From Klebsormidium nitens (Eukaryota; Streptophyta; Klebsormidiophyceae; Klebsormidiales; Klebsormidiaceae): DNA of 64,000 nt. Location of the stretch: assembly GCA_000708835.1 (NCBI GenBank), contig DF236963.1:124001-188000 (forward strand). The letters run 5' to 3'. Shown in pieces: positions 23,101 through 32,800 of the stretch; the stretch's first letter is position 1; every line of letters starts with the position of its first letter. Position numbers and translations under genes: made by a program. The notes beneath the pieces are model-generated. The model saw only the letters and a program-made list of their open reading frames with translations. It had not been told where the DNA came from and did no database searches.

Positions 23101-24096
23101 GTAACTTACCTATTCTGCACCCGGTTGACAGTCAGTGTTACTTCTTTCGGCACTTGCCTCAAAAAGGCCATCTTAGTGCGACTTGGATTGGCAGTACGCT
23201 AAGGAGGATGCTGATTAGTAGCTCGTAGTTTCCTGTTGTTTCGCTAGACACACTTCTAAGCCTTTGAGCGGTTGCACCGCTGTGATCTGTCTGCAAGCAA
23301 CTTCTGGGGCGCGTCTGAGGACTGAAGTGTGAGGTGAGTGAATTTCATTCGAAGTCTGAGGAGTGGCAATTCACCTGTTGAAGGGGACCATTTCTGCGGG
23401 GATCTGGGTTCTGTTTGCTTGCGTTCCGGAAATCTTTTGGGCCATTCTCATGAAGCGTCTCCGTCTTGCCTCAAGCAAGATCTGGCCAAATCAATATAGT
23501 CATGTCGTTGCAACTGGTGGGATCTCATGCACTTTAAGAAACCGCAGGAGATTGAGGTTCTCGTTTGTTTCTGGTTGCAAGCTTTGCACGTTCGTAGCGA
23601 TTTTCGAACCCCGCTTTCATTTGTATTGCACGTTGCGTCAAATCAGATACGATCCTGTCCAGCCCAGTGCATCATCGACGGTAGGGTCAAGTACTCCTCC
23701 GAAGTGGAACCCACCGTGAGTTAATGTAGCTAGCGTAGGGCAACTTATTACCGCCGGTATCAGTGTTTGCCGCAAACCCCATCCGGTTAAAAGCAAACAC
23801 TTTCCCCTGTAAACCGGGCACTCCGCTTTGTTTCCGCAGCTCTGGCGGGCTTGGAGCGTGAGGAGCTGATCAAGGCCGTCAATTCGGACAACTTCCGGTG
23901 GAAGCTTTTGGAAGACGCCCCGTACCAGGGGCCCAAACAGGTCCCGGAGTTGGAAACGCTAGCGCCCGACCAACGGCAGCACTTGTTCCAAACCCTAGCG
24001 CGGGCCGTCAAGTCTCGGCGAGAGGCGTTCATCGACGAGCACACACACGGCTTCTCGGACTTGCCGAGGGATATGCAGGCCGAAGAGGCGTGCTAG
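11122..24096 (+). CDS. At2g33490-like protein: BAR-like domain plus proline-rich tail
   Basis: Fourteen exons: 11122-11223, 13209-13281, 13788-13880, 14337-14398, 14963-15060, 15663-15879, 16280-16498, 17746-17892, 18908-19217, 20037-20278, 20740-21309, 21873-22038, 22734-22939 and 23840-24096. The first seven (about 288 residues) follow plant At2g33490-type proteins closely: a short basic N-terminus, helices of a BAR/IMD-like membrane-curving dimer (IQGEISKLLDQY, TVILPTGELQHELERM, LIQQAARLHAAQ) and an acidic linker. The rest is Ser/Pro-rich with a repeated KSGP/QSGP motif. A charged C-terminal block (LEREELIKAVNSDNFRW) in the last exon is not part of the Arabidopsis protein as I know it. Exon lengths sum to 2762 nt, one short of a whole number of codons; exon 11 switches frame at an 8-C run, so about 920 residues are expected. 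Role inferred: membrane-associated adaptor. Confidence 0.85.
11224..13208 (+). other. Long first intron of the At2g33490-like gene
   Basis: Intron of 1985 bp, by far the longest of this gene, between CAG|GTATGG and GGCAG|GATGC. It is pyrimidine-rich in its second half and holds no supported exon, although several open frames of 60-150 codons appear on both strands by chance. Long first introns often carry transcription-enhancing elements; I cannot point to a specific one here. Confidence 0.5.
15431..15600 (+). repeat. Two decayed copies of the 5' edge of exon 6
   Basis: Exon 6 opens at 15663 with GCAAGCGTGCGAGGCGGCG. Near-copies occur upstream in the same intron at about 15435 (GCAAGCTGCGAGGCGCTG) and 15566 (GCAAGCGTGCAAGGCGGCC). 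The first lacks a clear AG acceptor and both lose the frame further in. They are tandem duplicates of the acceptor-side edge, decayed to different degrees. Confidence 0.7.
15971..16192 (+). repeat. Two decayed copies of the 3' edge of exon 6
   Basis: The last 74 nt of exon 6 (15806-15879, residues around IEHRRPKILIQQAARLHAAQ) recur at 15971-16045, still followed by a GTGAG donor, and at 16121-16192, where the donor is lost. Identity is high enough to read the peptide in both copies (TEHRQSKMLIQQGARLHAPQ and IEHRRPKIHIHQAARLHATK). Use of either as an exon is unlikely, because the real exon 7 joins exon 6 directly in phase 0. Confidence 0.85.
16567..16661 (+). repeat. Decayed copy of the 3' edge of exon 7
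   Basis: Intron sequence from GACAAAGACGACGAGCG to GCATTGCAAG, followed by GTGAGC, repeats the last part of exon 7 (16412-16498, GACGACGAGCGGAGC to GCATCGCGAG, also followed by GTGAGC). Small deletions break the frame. The donor and some intron sequence after it were duplicated with the exon edge. Confidence 0.8.
17040..17745 (+). repeat. Tandem array of about nine decayed copies of the exon 8 acceptor edge
   Basis: Exon 8 starts at 17746 with ATTAAGGACCTGCCCCCAGA (IKDLPPETAAEWSTLLHS). Its first ~55 nt plus the preceding TTCTCAG recur upstream, starting near 17131, 17225, 17307, 17442, 17526, 17610 and 17678, with partial copies near 17040 and 17391. The last five starts are spaced 84, 84, 68 and 68 bp. 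The copies at 17442, 17526, 17610 and 17678 each keep an AG acceptor and the correct phase, but meet a stop within about 10-22 codons. If used as alternative acceptors they would truncate the protein. Confidence 0.9.
17981..18260 (+). repeat. Two decayed copies of the exon 8 donor edge
   Basis: The end of exon 8 (to 17892; VVNALLMASSE) recurs in the following intron at about 17981-18043 (VNGLLMALSE readable) and at 18211-18260 (MSALLMTLSNK readable). Neither keeps a GT donor at the equivalent place. With the upstream array, exon 8 is therefore flanked by its own degraded copies on both sides. Confidence 0.75.
20987..20994 (+). other. C8 run where the reading frame of exon 11 switches
   Basis: Exon 11 (20740-21309) reads well in one frame up to this run (KSGPIGRSPLAKSSVSPNNS). 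Downstream, another frame is clearly coding (LLYQLPAPPAQVG, then VGKLLQRRNSGRDRAEQ). Only that second frame joins the next exon in phase: the last A of exon 11 plus TC gives Ile. One additional C would restore the frame and make the total coding length divisible by three. A base-call or assembly error is the simplest reading; a real frameshift allele is possible. Confidence 0.75.
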
Positions 24097-25854
24097 TCTA
24101 AGATACGTAGGCTAGGAGGATCACGCGAGGCTCGGAGAATGACATACTCGGGAAGTAGCAGCCCGTAATAAGCCGGTGTATTGAGTCCATACGTCCTTGC
24201 TGTCCGTAATTTGTAGTCAGTGCAGGCGCAGAAGGTGACGAAGAGGTCCGGTCTGCAATCAGCTGCTTTCGTGGCGTGCGACAGCCGCCAAGGAGTCTGA
24301 TTGCGGCGGCCGATGGCTGTCTTGCCCTCTTCGAAAGTGCAGACGTCTAGGTGGCCATCGTGCCGCTACTAGACATACTAATTTGTAGATTTGTGAGCGC
24401 TCATTAAGTGTGTCAAACTTTGCTCTTTCTTGTCGCTCAGCTGCTGAAGACAAGGTTGAGTCGCGACCTGGTTGCTTAGTGCCGGGAGTTGGATACAGAT
24501 GTCCTCTAACTAGGGAAACCCGCTGAGTTACTTGTCAACAAAGTTCGTCACCGGGTTGCAACGCTTCTATAGCTACTTGGTATCCTGACATGCTTGAATT
24601 GGATATGGGTGACGGCCGGGCTGCTGCATGGCAATGTCATGGCACCGTTGCATGGTGCGCTTATGATATGTGCATCCATGTGCTGTCTACTGGTATATGC
24701 ACAATCTTGTAGTGACGACAATGGTTAGGCGGTTTCAATCTGCACGTATATGGGGATATAGTTGCTGTATGAGTACTTCACGCGGCCTGCAGCAGTATAC
24801 GCCGCGCTCAGGGGGCCTATGAGCGCCAATCATTCGCGCCACATACACTGCAACCGTCATGGACTAGTAGCTAGTGCAGCTATAGATTATATGTTGTATC
24901 TGACTGGTTAGCCTGGCCGGGCGGCCGGTGCATATAGCGCGGCCTTCGCATGCCCGGGGCCGGAAGCAAGATATCAATCATGCATATAGGCGATGTGCAT
25001 AGCTCTAGGATTGATCGATCATGTACAGTTGCCGCGTTTTCAGCTACCACCCAAAACTTCTAAATAACAAGTTGCACAGCTAAATTTTGTATACTCTCGA
25101 TTGCATGGTAGCAGTATATCTGGTTACGTTGCAAAATCTGCTCGATCATATCTTGCGTGCATTGACAGGCCGGGCGCCATGCTGCAGAGCCTGATGGTCA
25201 TGTTTGCAGTGTTCAGAGATAATTATAGTTGTCGGATATGATCGCTGCAGCCATGGTACTTGCAAAGCTGGCGCAGAGATCCTCAAATTTGATCGTACAC
25301 TGAGGTTGAATTCCGGATAAATCAAGTGACTCCCGCCGGCATATATATCAGATGCAAGATAAGTATACAAACAATATCATTGCTATTTCTTACTGACCGT
25401 GGCCACGGCTGCCGTATATATGTGCTTGAGCTTACGTATGTGGCCGTTCACTGCAGCTCAGGTTCTGACTGCGGCATGCCCAGACTCACCTCAAATGAGG
25501 ATTATACACAGACTGGCGCCGTGCATCTAAAGCACTGAACCAGATCTATCTTATAGGGTTCAATGTTATAATGTTCCTAATATACTTAGAGCCTCCCAGA
25601 ATCAAGCTTCTACATTAGCAAAGCAATGCAATCAATATATTCACAGCAGTCAATGCATGCCAGTGAGCTTCGACTTCAAAGACAGCTTTAGGCTTTCAGC
25701 CTTACAACATCTTCGAGTTCGGCTAGATCTACCTCCATATTCAAGTCGATGTTTACTGCATCCCAAGTTTGACGATCCGTTCTTCTGCGCGGAACCCTAC
25801 TGCCCCCCGTATTTGACGACCAGAATCTTGTAAAGCTAATCTCATAGGACAAGC
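24097..25854. other. Convergent 3' spacer, no gene seen
   Basis: About 1.75 kb between the 3' ends of the At2g33490-like gene (+) and PrxQ copy 1 (-). It is rich in TATA, GCATGC and CATATATG words, with no coding exon or RNA gene that I can support. Both genes must terminate and polyadenylate within its ends. Confidence 0.5.
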
Positions 25855-28446
25855 TCAGCTATTGATCACAGCAAGAGCCTCCGTCACGTGCTTTGCGAAG
25901 TTGAGCTGGCTGTTGAAGACAAGCTTAATCTTTCCGTCCTTGTCGATGACATACGTTTGCCGACCTGGAAGGATAACAGATTGATCAGCGCGTCTGCAAC
26001 TATGGGGGTCACAAACAGGGCGTCTTGTTCAGTAGAGGAATGTTTGTCGCAGGCCACTGGTTTCCTAAGGATTTCTTAGCCCACAAGTCTTCTCATCGAA
26101 CTCCGAAGGGGGTCGGAAAGACAAGGGACCTCTCGGTGACTTACCCTTTTAGGCAACGAAACCATCATACGAACACCATTCTCAGCAACAAGTCTCTGAC
26201 CTCGACCAGCTGCAATGATATATTGCCGCAAAGCTTACGGAAACAAAACAGTCTACGCTCAAACCTGCTAACACTCAACGACTTCGGAAGTGAATGGTTG
26301 GATTAGCATTCAGAAACCAAGAACTCGTCGACTTTGGCTGCACCAGAGCTCCGGAAAGACATGGTTGATTCGTTTTTTCTGAATAAGAAAGAAGAATCAT
26401 GGACCATTTCTACAGAGGAGGCCTTTCTAACAGCGGGCGAGAGTATTGGGTCGTATTCGGATGCTCGACCACTGTCGGAGAGGTGGACCTGTATTATGGG
26501 TCGCCTGCTATCGCCAGTGCAAACGAATTTCTCTACAGGCTTGACTGTCTGGACAAGAAGGCGCACCTGCCAGCGCTCCAAACAAATCGCTCGGGATGCC
26601 CCACTCCTTGCGGGTCTTGTTACCCTCGTCGCTGAGCAGGGTAAAGGGCAGGTTGTACTTGGCCTTGAACGCCTGCAAGGCAAACAAGGCCTCTTGTACC
26701 GATTCTATGCTATCCTCCACTCCTGAGGTGCTACTGAAGGATGAGAATCCGTTTCGGCTTCGTGCTCATCCTCGTCCGCCAGCTTGTGCAGTAGATACTG
26801 GAACAGGCAGACTCTGTGCAGGTATGAAAAAGGAACAGGAATCAAAGAGTGAAGCGAATGACACGGGGTGGCAGAGAGACATCGGTCAGTCAAGCACGGA
26901 TCGCGTTCCTGTGAGGACGTCACAGAGCTGAAAAGGTAAAAAACCCCATTTTGTTGATGTATCTCCGCACCGTGTGAGATTCTGGAGAGTCGCCACTGAC
27001 ACCGACGACCTCAGCCCCTGCTTTCAAGAAAGTATCATAGGAGTCCCGGAAGGCGCACGCCTGCAAGAAAAGCAACCCAGGTTGAGTTACTGCACAATGG
27101 AGTGACTCCTACAACAGATACTTGTAGACTGTCCACGGTCCTAATGGGACACGAACAACAGCCAGATTGCCCTTTCCCAAAATTGCACGTTGTTGGGATC
27201 TACGAGTGAGGTGTGACTACCGATTTGAACGCCTTGTCTTTGACTACACTGACTTTACAACGCCTCGTCCGGACTTTCATCCAATCAAATCTCACTCAAA
27301 CAGCTCCCCTTCTTTTCAACTAAATAGCAGACTGACCACTTCATGAGAGGCTCTGTAAAGTCTTCGTAGCAATCTACACTTGCTTAGCTCAAAAGTCAAA
27401 AGTGAATTCAATACTCACAAGTAGATGGGAAAGCAGCTGCGCTAAGCAGTTGTGAACTCAGAAACTAACCAATGAAGGTCCAGAAATGATACATGGGGCC
27501 TACCTCCTTTGTGCATCCAGGGGTGTCGTCTGCTGGGTAAAAGTATAGGACAACACTCTTTCCCCTCAGATCACCCAGACTGAAGTCCCTGTGAATATAA
27601 CAGAGGGGTCACTCATAGGTTGCACAGCAGACCCTAGAGCCTGTTTCACGTAGATCCTGACATGTTTTGATGGAAAGGATGGTTGCTCATACGTGCATTC
27701 TGCAGCATCAGAGGGCAGACTTCTACAAATATATAGCGCCTATGATAGAGGGTGAGCCATGATGCAACTTACTTTCCATCCTGATCTTTCAGGATGAGCG
27801 GGGGGACGGTGTCACCAACAGAGAGCTGCACAAAAGAAGCCAGGTTTCAAGCGCCAATTTAGCAAGCTGATCCTTGCTACATTGACAAGAAAGAAGAGAG
27901 GAGCCACACATCATCGCAGAGGACACATAATCGAGTGTTTTGTGGACTACAGTAGAGCACTCAAACCAGTCAATGTGAGAGAGTTCTGAAGAGAAACCTG
28001 CCACATAACACCTCATGCCACGAACACTACTGATGTAAATGTCCATCACAACCAAAAATCAGTAGTATCAAGGTCCTGAACGGAGAAGAGCCTTCATTCC
28101 CCCTGTTAGTCTCCAAGTAAGATAATAATCTGCTTACTTTGGCAGATGTTTCCTTCCTGCTCCCCAGTTTCTTCAAGAACGACATTTTTCTATACTGTGA
28201 CAATTGCTCAAAGCTCCCTCCTCCCAAGACTGTGGTGCTACTAAGCCCTGTCAAAGAAAGTGGTGCAACGAAAGACGTCTTGAAACTCTCTTGCCTCAAG
28301 TGAACTCTTCCTTTCACTGTGGAAAATGCACACAGAGGGGCAGATAAAGAGAGTACTGGAGAAACTTTGGTGGCGGGAGCAGCGGAGGCAGCAATGCTGT
28401 GCCTCAGAAGGCGGAACGAAGCTGCAATAGGAGTCGCAGTCGTCAT
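25855..28446 (-). CDS. PRXQ: Peroxiredoxin Q, copy 1 (organelle-targeted)
   Basis: Thiol peroxidase that reduces hydrogen peroxide and alkyl hydroperoxides using thioredoxin; PrxQ acts as a monomer in the plastid. Six exons on the minus strand: 28446-28138, 27825-27773, 27588-27504, 27060-26971, 26672-26567 and 25964-25855, all in phase, giving 250 residues. Residues 1-103 are a Ser/Ala/Thr-rich targeting region. The mature part begins [18 protein letters not shown]. The peroxidatic Cys is C146 in DDTPGCTKE and the resolving Cys C151 in ACAFRDSY, the five-residue spacing typical of PrxQ. The conserved [12 protein letters not shown] and [18 protein letters not shown] follow. It shares three intron positions with copy 2 and has two additional ones. 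A TATA-like box lies about 100 bp upstream of the ATG. Plastid location is likely but not proven. Confidence 0.93.
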
Positions 28447-29825
28447 CTTGGCAGAAATCGAAGCTAGCAAGATCTGCCGCAGCAAGTGTCCAGCGTGGAC
28501 GCCACATGTGCATAAAAAGTCTAGCTGTACATGCATAGCCTCTAGCCTATATAGCCTATTTAAAATGGGCGTTTTCACAGCCGGGTGTGATCATGACCTA
28601 CTCGCTTATGCCACTGCTTATGGGACTCAATGCAGTTGAAATTTCAACAGTTTGTACCAAAGAGTTGAAAAGATACTGGCAGAGTGCGCCTGAAAATCGC
28701 CCGTCAATGGCAAATTGTGACCAGTATTCTTATGCTCGTATAGTACCATTTAAGCATAGTTGGTCCTCGAATGTTGGGCTCGCATGTTGGTTTAGGCTTG
28801 TGGTTAAGGTTAGAAGGTTACGTCTAAACCCGTTTCACGGTGTCTGGGCCTCAACTTTCAAGGTCTGCCATGCTTGCTCGGTCTTCTGCAGACTCCAGCT
28901 GCTCTGTCAGTGTAGGGGGCACGCGGAAAGTGTCTTCAGCAAGAGCGCCTTGGATGTTTGCTTCAAAGGCTCTTCAGAATTGCCTTCAGCAGCTGAGAGC
29001 AATCACCATCACGACGAGCACTGCTCTGTACCTTCTGCATCCAGTGAGCAAATAGATTGCTTTGTTGAAGATTCATCGTGACTGACACCCATCTCTGCTG
29101 GTATCTCAAGGGTGTCATTGAGTTCGTTTGTCTCAGCCACTTTCCATTGTGAGGCACGTGAGGTTTATAAAAAACCGTTTTATTTTAGAGTTATAAAAAA
29201 TGGGGTGAAGATTCGTAGGCAGTCAAGTAGTCGTTCAAAGGCCGCTCAAGCCTTTGAAGTTGCCCCTTTGAAGTCGTTGTGGGTGAAGTGCACAATCAGT
29301 AATCACTCAGCGGCTGAATTTTCAGCCGGTCAAGTTTCGTTGGCCCCTCTCATCAGTTTGATTGTTGGGTGGACTCTCACCTACCCTCCTTCTTCCTGCA
29401 GATCCTCGCCCATAGTTCAATTTCATTTGGGAAGGTCTCAAGGACTTTGCTTCATATCTTCCATATACCGCCACATCGCGAAGCAGAAGCAAGGGGGGGG
29501 TGACAGTACGGTCAGGGTTAGGAGCGCCCTTATTTATCCCCGTTGTTGCTCTTGGCCAATCAACGGCCCCTATGATCGGGTTCGGGACAGGGCAGGCTCA
29601 ATTTGCACTGAATCCTACAGAAGGCTTGTTGCAGTTGGTGGTGTAGTCGTCATTCCGCACAGCTTACTGAATGTACCTTCCATTGGCACTGAACAAACCG
29701 AGGGACCCGAAAGACGAGACCTGTTCACTCTGACCGGGAAGAATCTTCCCGCTGCTAGTTTGCTGATGGTGAGCACACGAGTGGCCAAGTGCCCGTGCGC
29801 GACGTGATTGGTTTTGGCGAGTCTG
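28447..29825. other. Divergent spacer between PrxQ copy 1 and the WDR20-like gene
   Basis: About 1.4 kb containing both promoters. At 28843-29150 the minus strand shows plausible but interrupted coding-like reading (for example ANIQGALAEDTFRVPPTLTE in one frame and MNLQQSNLFAHWMQKVQ in another), with no splice model that joins them. I do not call a gene there. Confidence 0.45.
28547..28557 (-). promoter_or_regulatory. TATA-like box of PrxQ copy 1
   Basis: GGCTATATAGG on the minus strand, about 100 bp upstream of the PrxQ copy 1 ATG (28446). Position and sequence suit a core promoter TATA box. The start of transcription was not determined. Confidence 0.45.
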
Positions 29826-32800
29826 ATGGCGTCCAATCAGCAGCAGGGGACCCAGGCGGGGGTGCGCACGCACTTTAAAACGCCGGAGGGGCGGTTTAAG
29901 GTTGGCAGGGAGAAGTCGCACCCCAGCGGGGTGATGCACCACTCTCACAACAGGACTCCCACAAAGGTGAGGAGGGAAATCAACATTCAAGCGGGGCTGA
30001 GAAAAGCTCCGCTCTCTGTTTGAAGACGAGAGCTTCGTCAAGAGACTGGCGGTCACTTCTCTGATAGCTGTCCCAAGTGGTCAAGCAATAAAGCCATGTT
30101 TGAGCATTGTTTGAAACGGTCCTTGGTCAGAGGCGTTGTTCGGCTAATTGCGGATTGTTTGCGGCACCTTATGGTCATTTGACAACGTTAATTTCTTGAC
30201 TGCATGAAGAGGTTCTCTGTCACCTCATTGGCTGTACATTTTACGTACCGCTTCACCTCGTAAATAGGAGATTCCCTGTCTCAAACTATCAACTTCTGGT
30301 TTTGATCTTTGATTCTTTGTTCCGTTAGCAGCCCTGCATGTTGTTTCCTGTTTTGGATTTCTCATTTGCAATTCACCTGTCTGGACTTCCGTTGGTTTTG
30401 CTGAAGGGTTTTCCTTTTGTTCCACGCTTCTACTGGTTTGTACAAGATTCTCCCAACGATATGGGAGAATGCGATGCATGAGTCCGTTTGAGCAACTTGA
30501 GTAACCTTGAAGTCAATCTGCATCAAGTTCTGCGTTGTCCCAATGTTGGTTTGTCGTCATGCCTTGTTTTTGACTCCGATTGACGAGAGAACTCCATGCA
30601 AAGAGCCTTGCTCACAGCTACCTTCCCCAGGCCTCTTCAACCTTGCTCGAACGGCAACGTAATCTCACCCTTGACTTGGATACCCACCCAATTCCAACTC
30701 AACGATCGAGTGGTCCCTCAATTCTTCATTGCAAGCAGGCCTAAATTGATTGTTGTTAGATTCGACTGGTAAGACCTTGTTGTTCTTAGGCAATCGAAAC
30801 CTGCTCAAGGCTTTCTTTGGAGATTCTCGCTCCATAGCCGCATCCTCTCCACAGCACTTGCCCTTAGCAAAACTGCTCTGACTTTGTAACGGATCAAAAG
30901 CTAAGCGATTTCAACAGAGGGTATATGACAGGGAACGACCTCCGTCAGAATCTGGTTAAGGTTTCCCAGCTTAAGGTTTCCCAGGTTAAAAGTTTTCCAG
31001 GACTGACCGTTCGAGTGCGGCTGTGATGAAACAAAGGCCGAACTGCCTGCTGCCCCAGGCTGAGAATGCCTGATGAGGTGGCGGTCTGATGACTCCCGTA
31101 GGAAGGTCTGAGCCGTCACCAATCCAATTCCGCGATTTCCGGGATTTTGAGTTTCTGCTACGACACTGAGCACCATCTCAAACCCTTCGTTTAGATGATG
31201 CTGGACGGCGCACTCATTTTGAAGATGCAAATGCCCGCTGCAGATGACGAGGGTTTGCGCAAGTTGCAGATATGGTCTTCGACTTGCTCCGATGACCCCT
31301 TCTATAACGCACTCGATCATGATGAACCCCTTCTAGTCAACGCGCTTATGACGAACCCGCTTTTGACGGACTCAATCGTTTGGGACCCTTCAAAGCAACT
31401 TGGTGGTGTGCTAGTAACGTGGTATTTGGAAATGACTTGCGTAGGCATGCCGCGATGACCCCTTCTAACCATTCTGGTCATGCGCAGATAACCTACGTAA
31501 TCCTGAAGGAGCAGCCCCGCACCCCCGCCGGCACTCCCAACCCCTCCAAGTCGTCCACTGTCTCGCGCTTCCTCGGAAGCAACGGCACGAAGCAAAGCAA
31601 CGGGCGTTTCGGCCACAGCCGCACATCCAGCTCCGGGGGGGAGAAAACGCCCCGGCGGGGAGCCCCCGAGATCCTAGACGTTGCGCTTCCGGATGAAGGG
31701 GGGGAGAAGACGTACGTGGTCTACAACATCGCAGACGGCGTCTTTGTGGCGGACTATAAGTCGCTGGAGAAGGAGCCGGTGAAGGGGATCTTTTTCAACA
31801 ACGCGCCGCCGCTGTGCCATGCGTTTCGGGAGGGGGGGACGGGGCACGATCTGCTTATCGGGCTGGCGTCAGGAGACGGTGAGCTTCTGAATCGCTCCTT
31901 TTTCTCAGCCCTTTGTTCGACGTACCGCAGGAACTCGATCTCTTAAGCTTCCAAAGAGCGTATGATGCGTCTTTTCCAAGGCTAGACTGTGGAGGCTCTG
32001 TTACACTGGCATGCTTTGGTCAAGGTTCCAAATGTAACACGAAACCATGCAGAGCTTACACTCTGCTTGAACTAAACACGATTTGAACTTGAAATAACAC
32101 GTGAATAGGACGGCTGGGGTTACTACGGGGTTCAGGGCGGGTGAGGTGCCAAGCAGTACCAGTTCTTTTGTTTCGGTGTGCGTTACAGGATACTTTTCTG
32201 GATCGTTGTACCATAAGATTCGCGAATTCTTGCACTTCAGTGCACACTCGAGTCAGAGCCACGACTGTTCCCGATAGAAACCTTTACCTTTGATGTTCCA
32301 GTCTACGCATGCTCTCTGCGCGCGCAAGTCGCCGACTCGGGGCGCAAGCTGACGGGGTCGTCGCACTTCAACAAGGAGGGTGCCGTCAGCAGCACGCGCT
32401 GTTACGGCGTGGCATGGGTGCCGGGGCGGGACGACCACTTCGTCTCCGCGCACGCAGACGGGAACATCTTTCTTTACGATAAGGTGGGTGCATGTATCTT
32501 TTGAGTCGATGGTCGACAAGTGGACGTCGATCAAATCTGTGCTTCATCCAGCAGGATTTTATTGACATAGGCATCCGAGAACCGGTAGGCTTAGTTAAAG
32601 GGCAGGGTCTGGTAGACGAAGCGAAGCCGTATATTTTTTATGTTAGGGTTTCCAGTTAAGGTGCCCCGGCGTTGGAATCCTAGTACAAGCTGAATTTGAG
32701 AGCTCGAGGTACCAATCTCGTCATGTTCCAAAAATGCAGCGGCCTAGACATCCAACCACCTTACACATGTCATCAGCTCAGCTTTTCTGGTCTTATTCCA

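Noticed and set aside
29112-29807. 231-codon frame upstream of the WDR20-like gene
   Set aside because: No recognisable motif and it overlaps the expected promoter/5' leader; the conserved WDR20 start is at 29826 in another frame.
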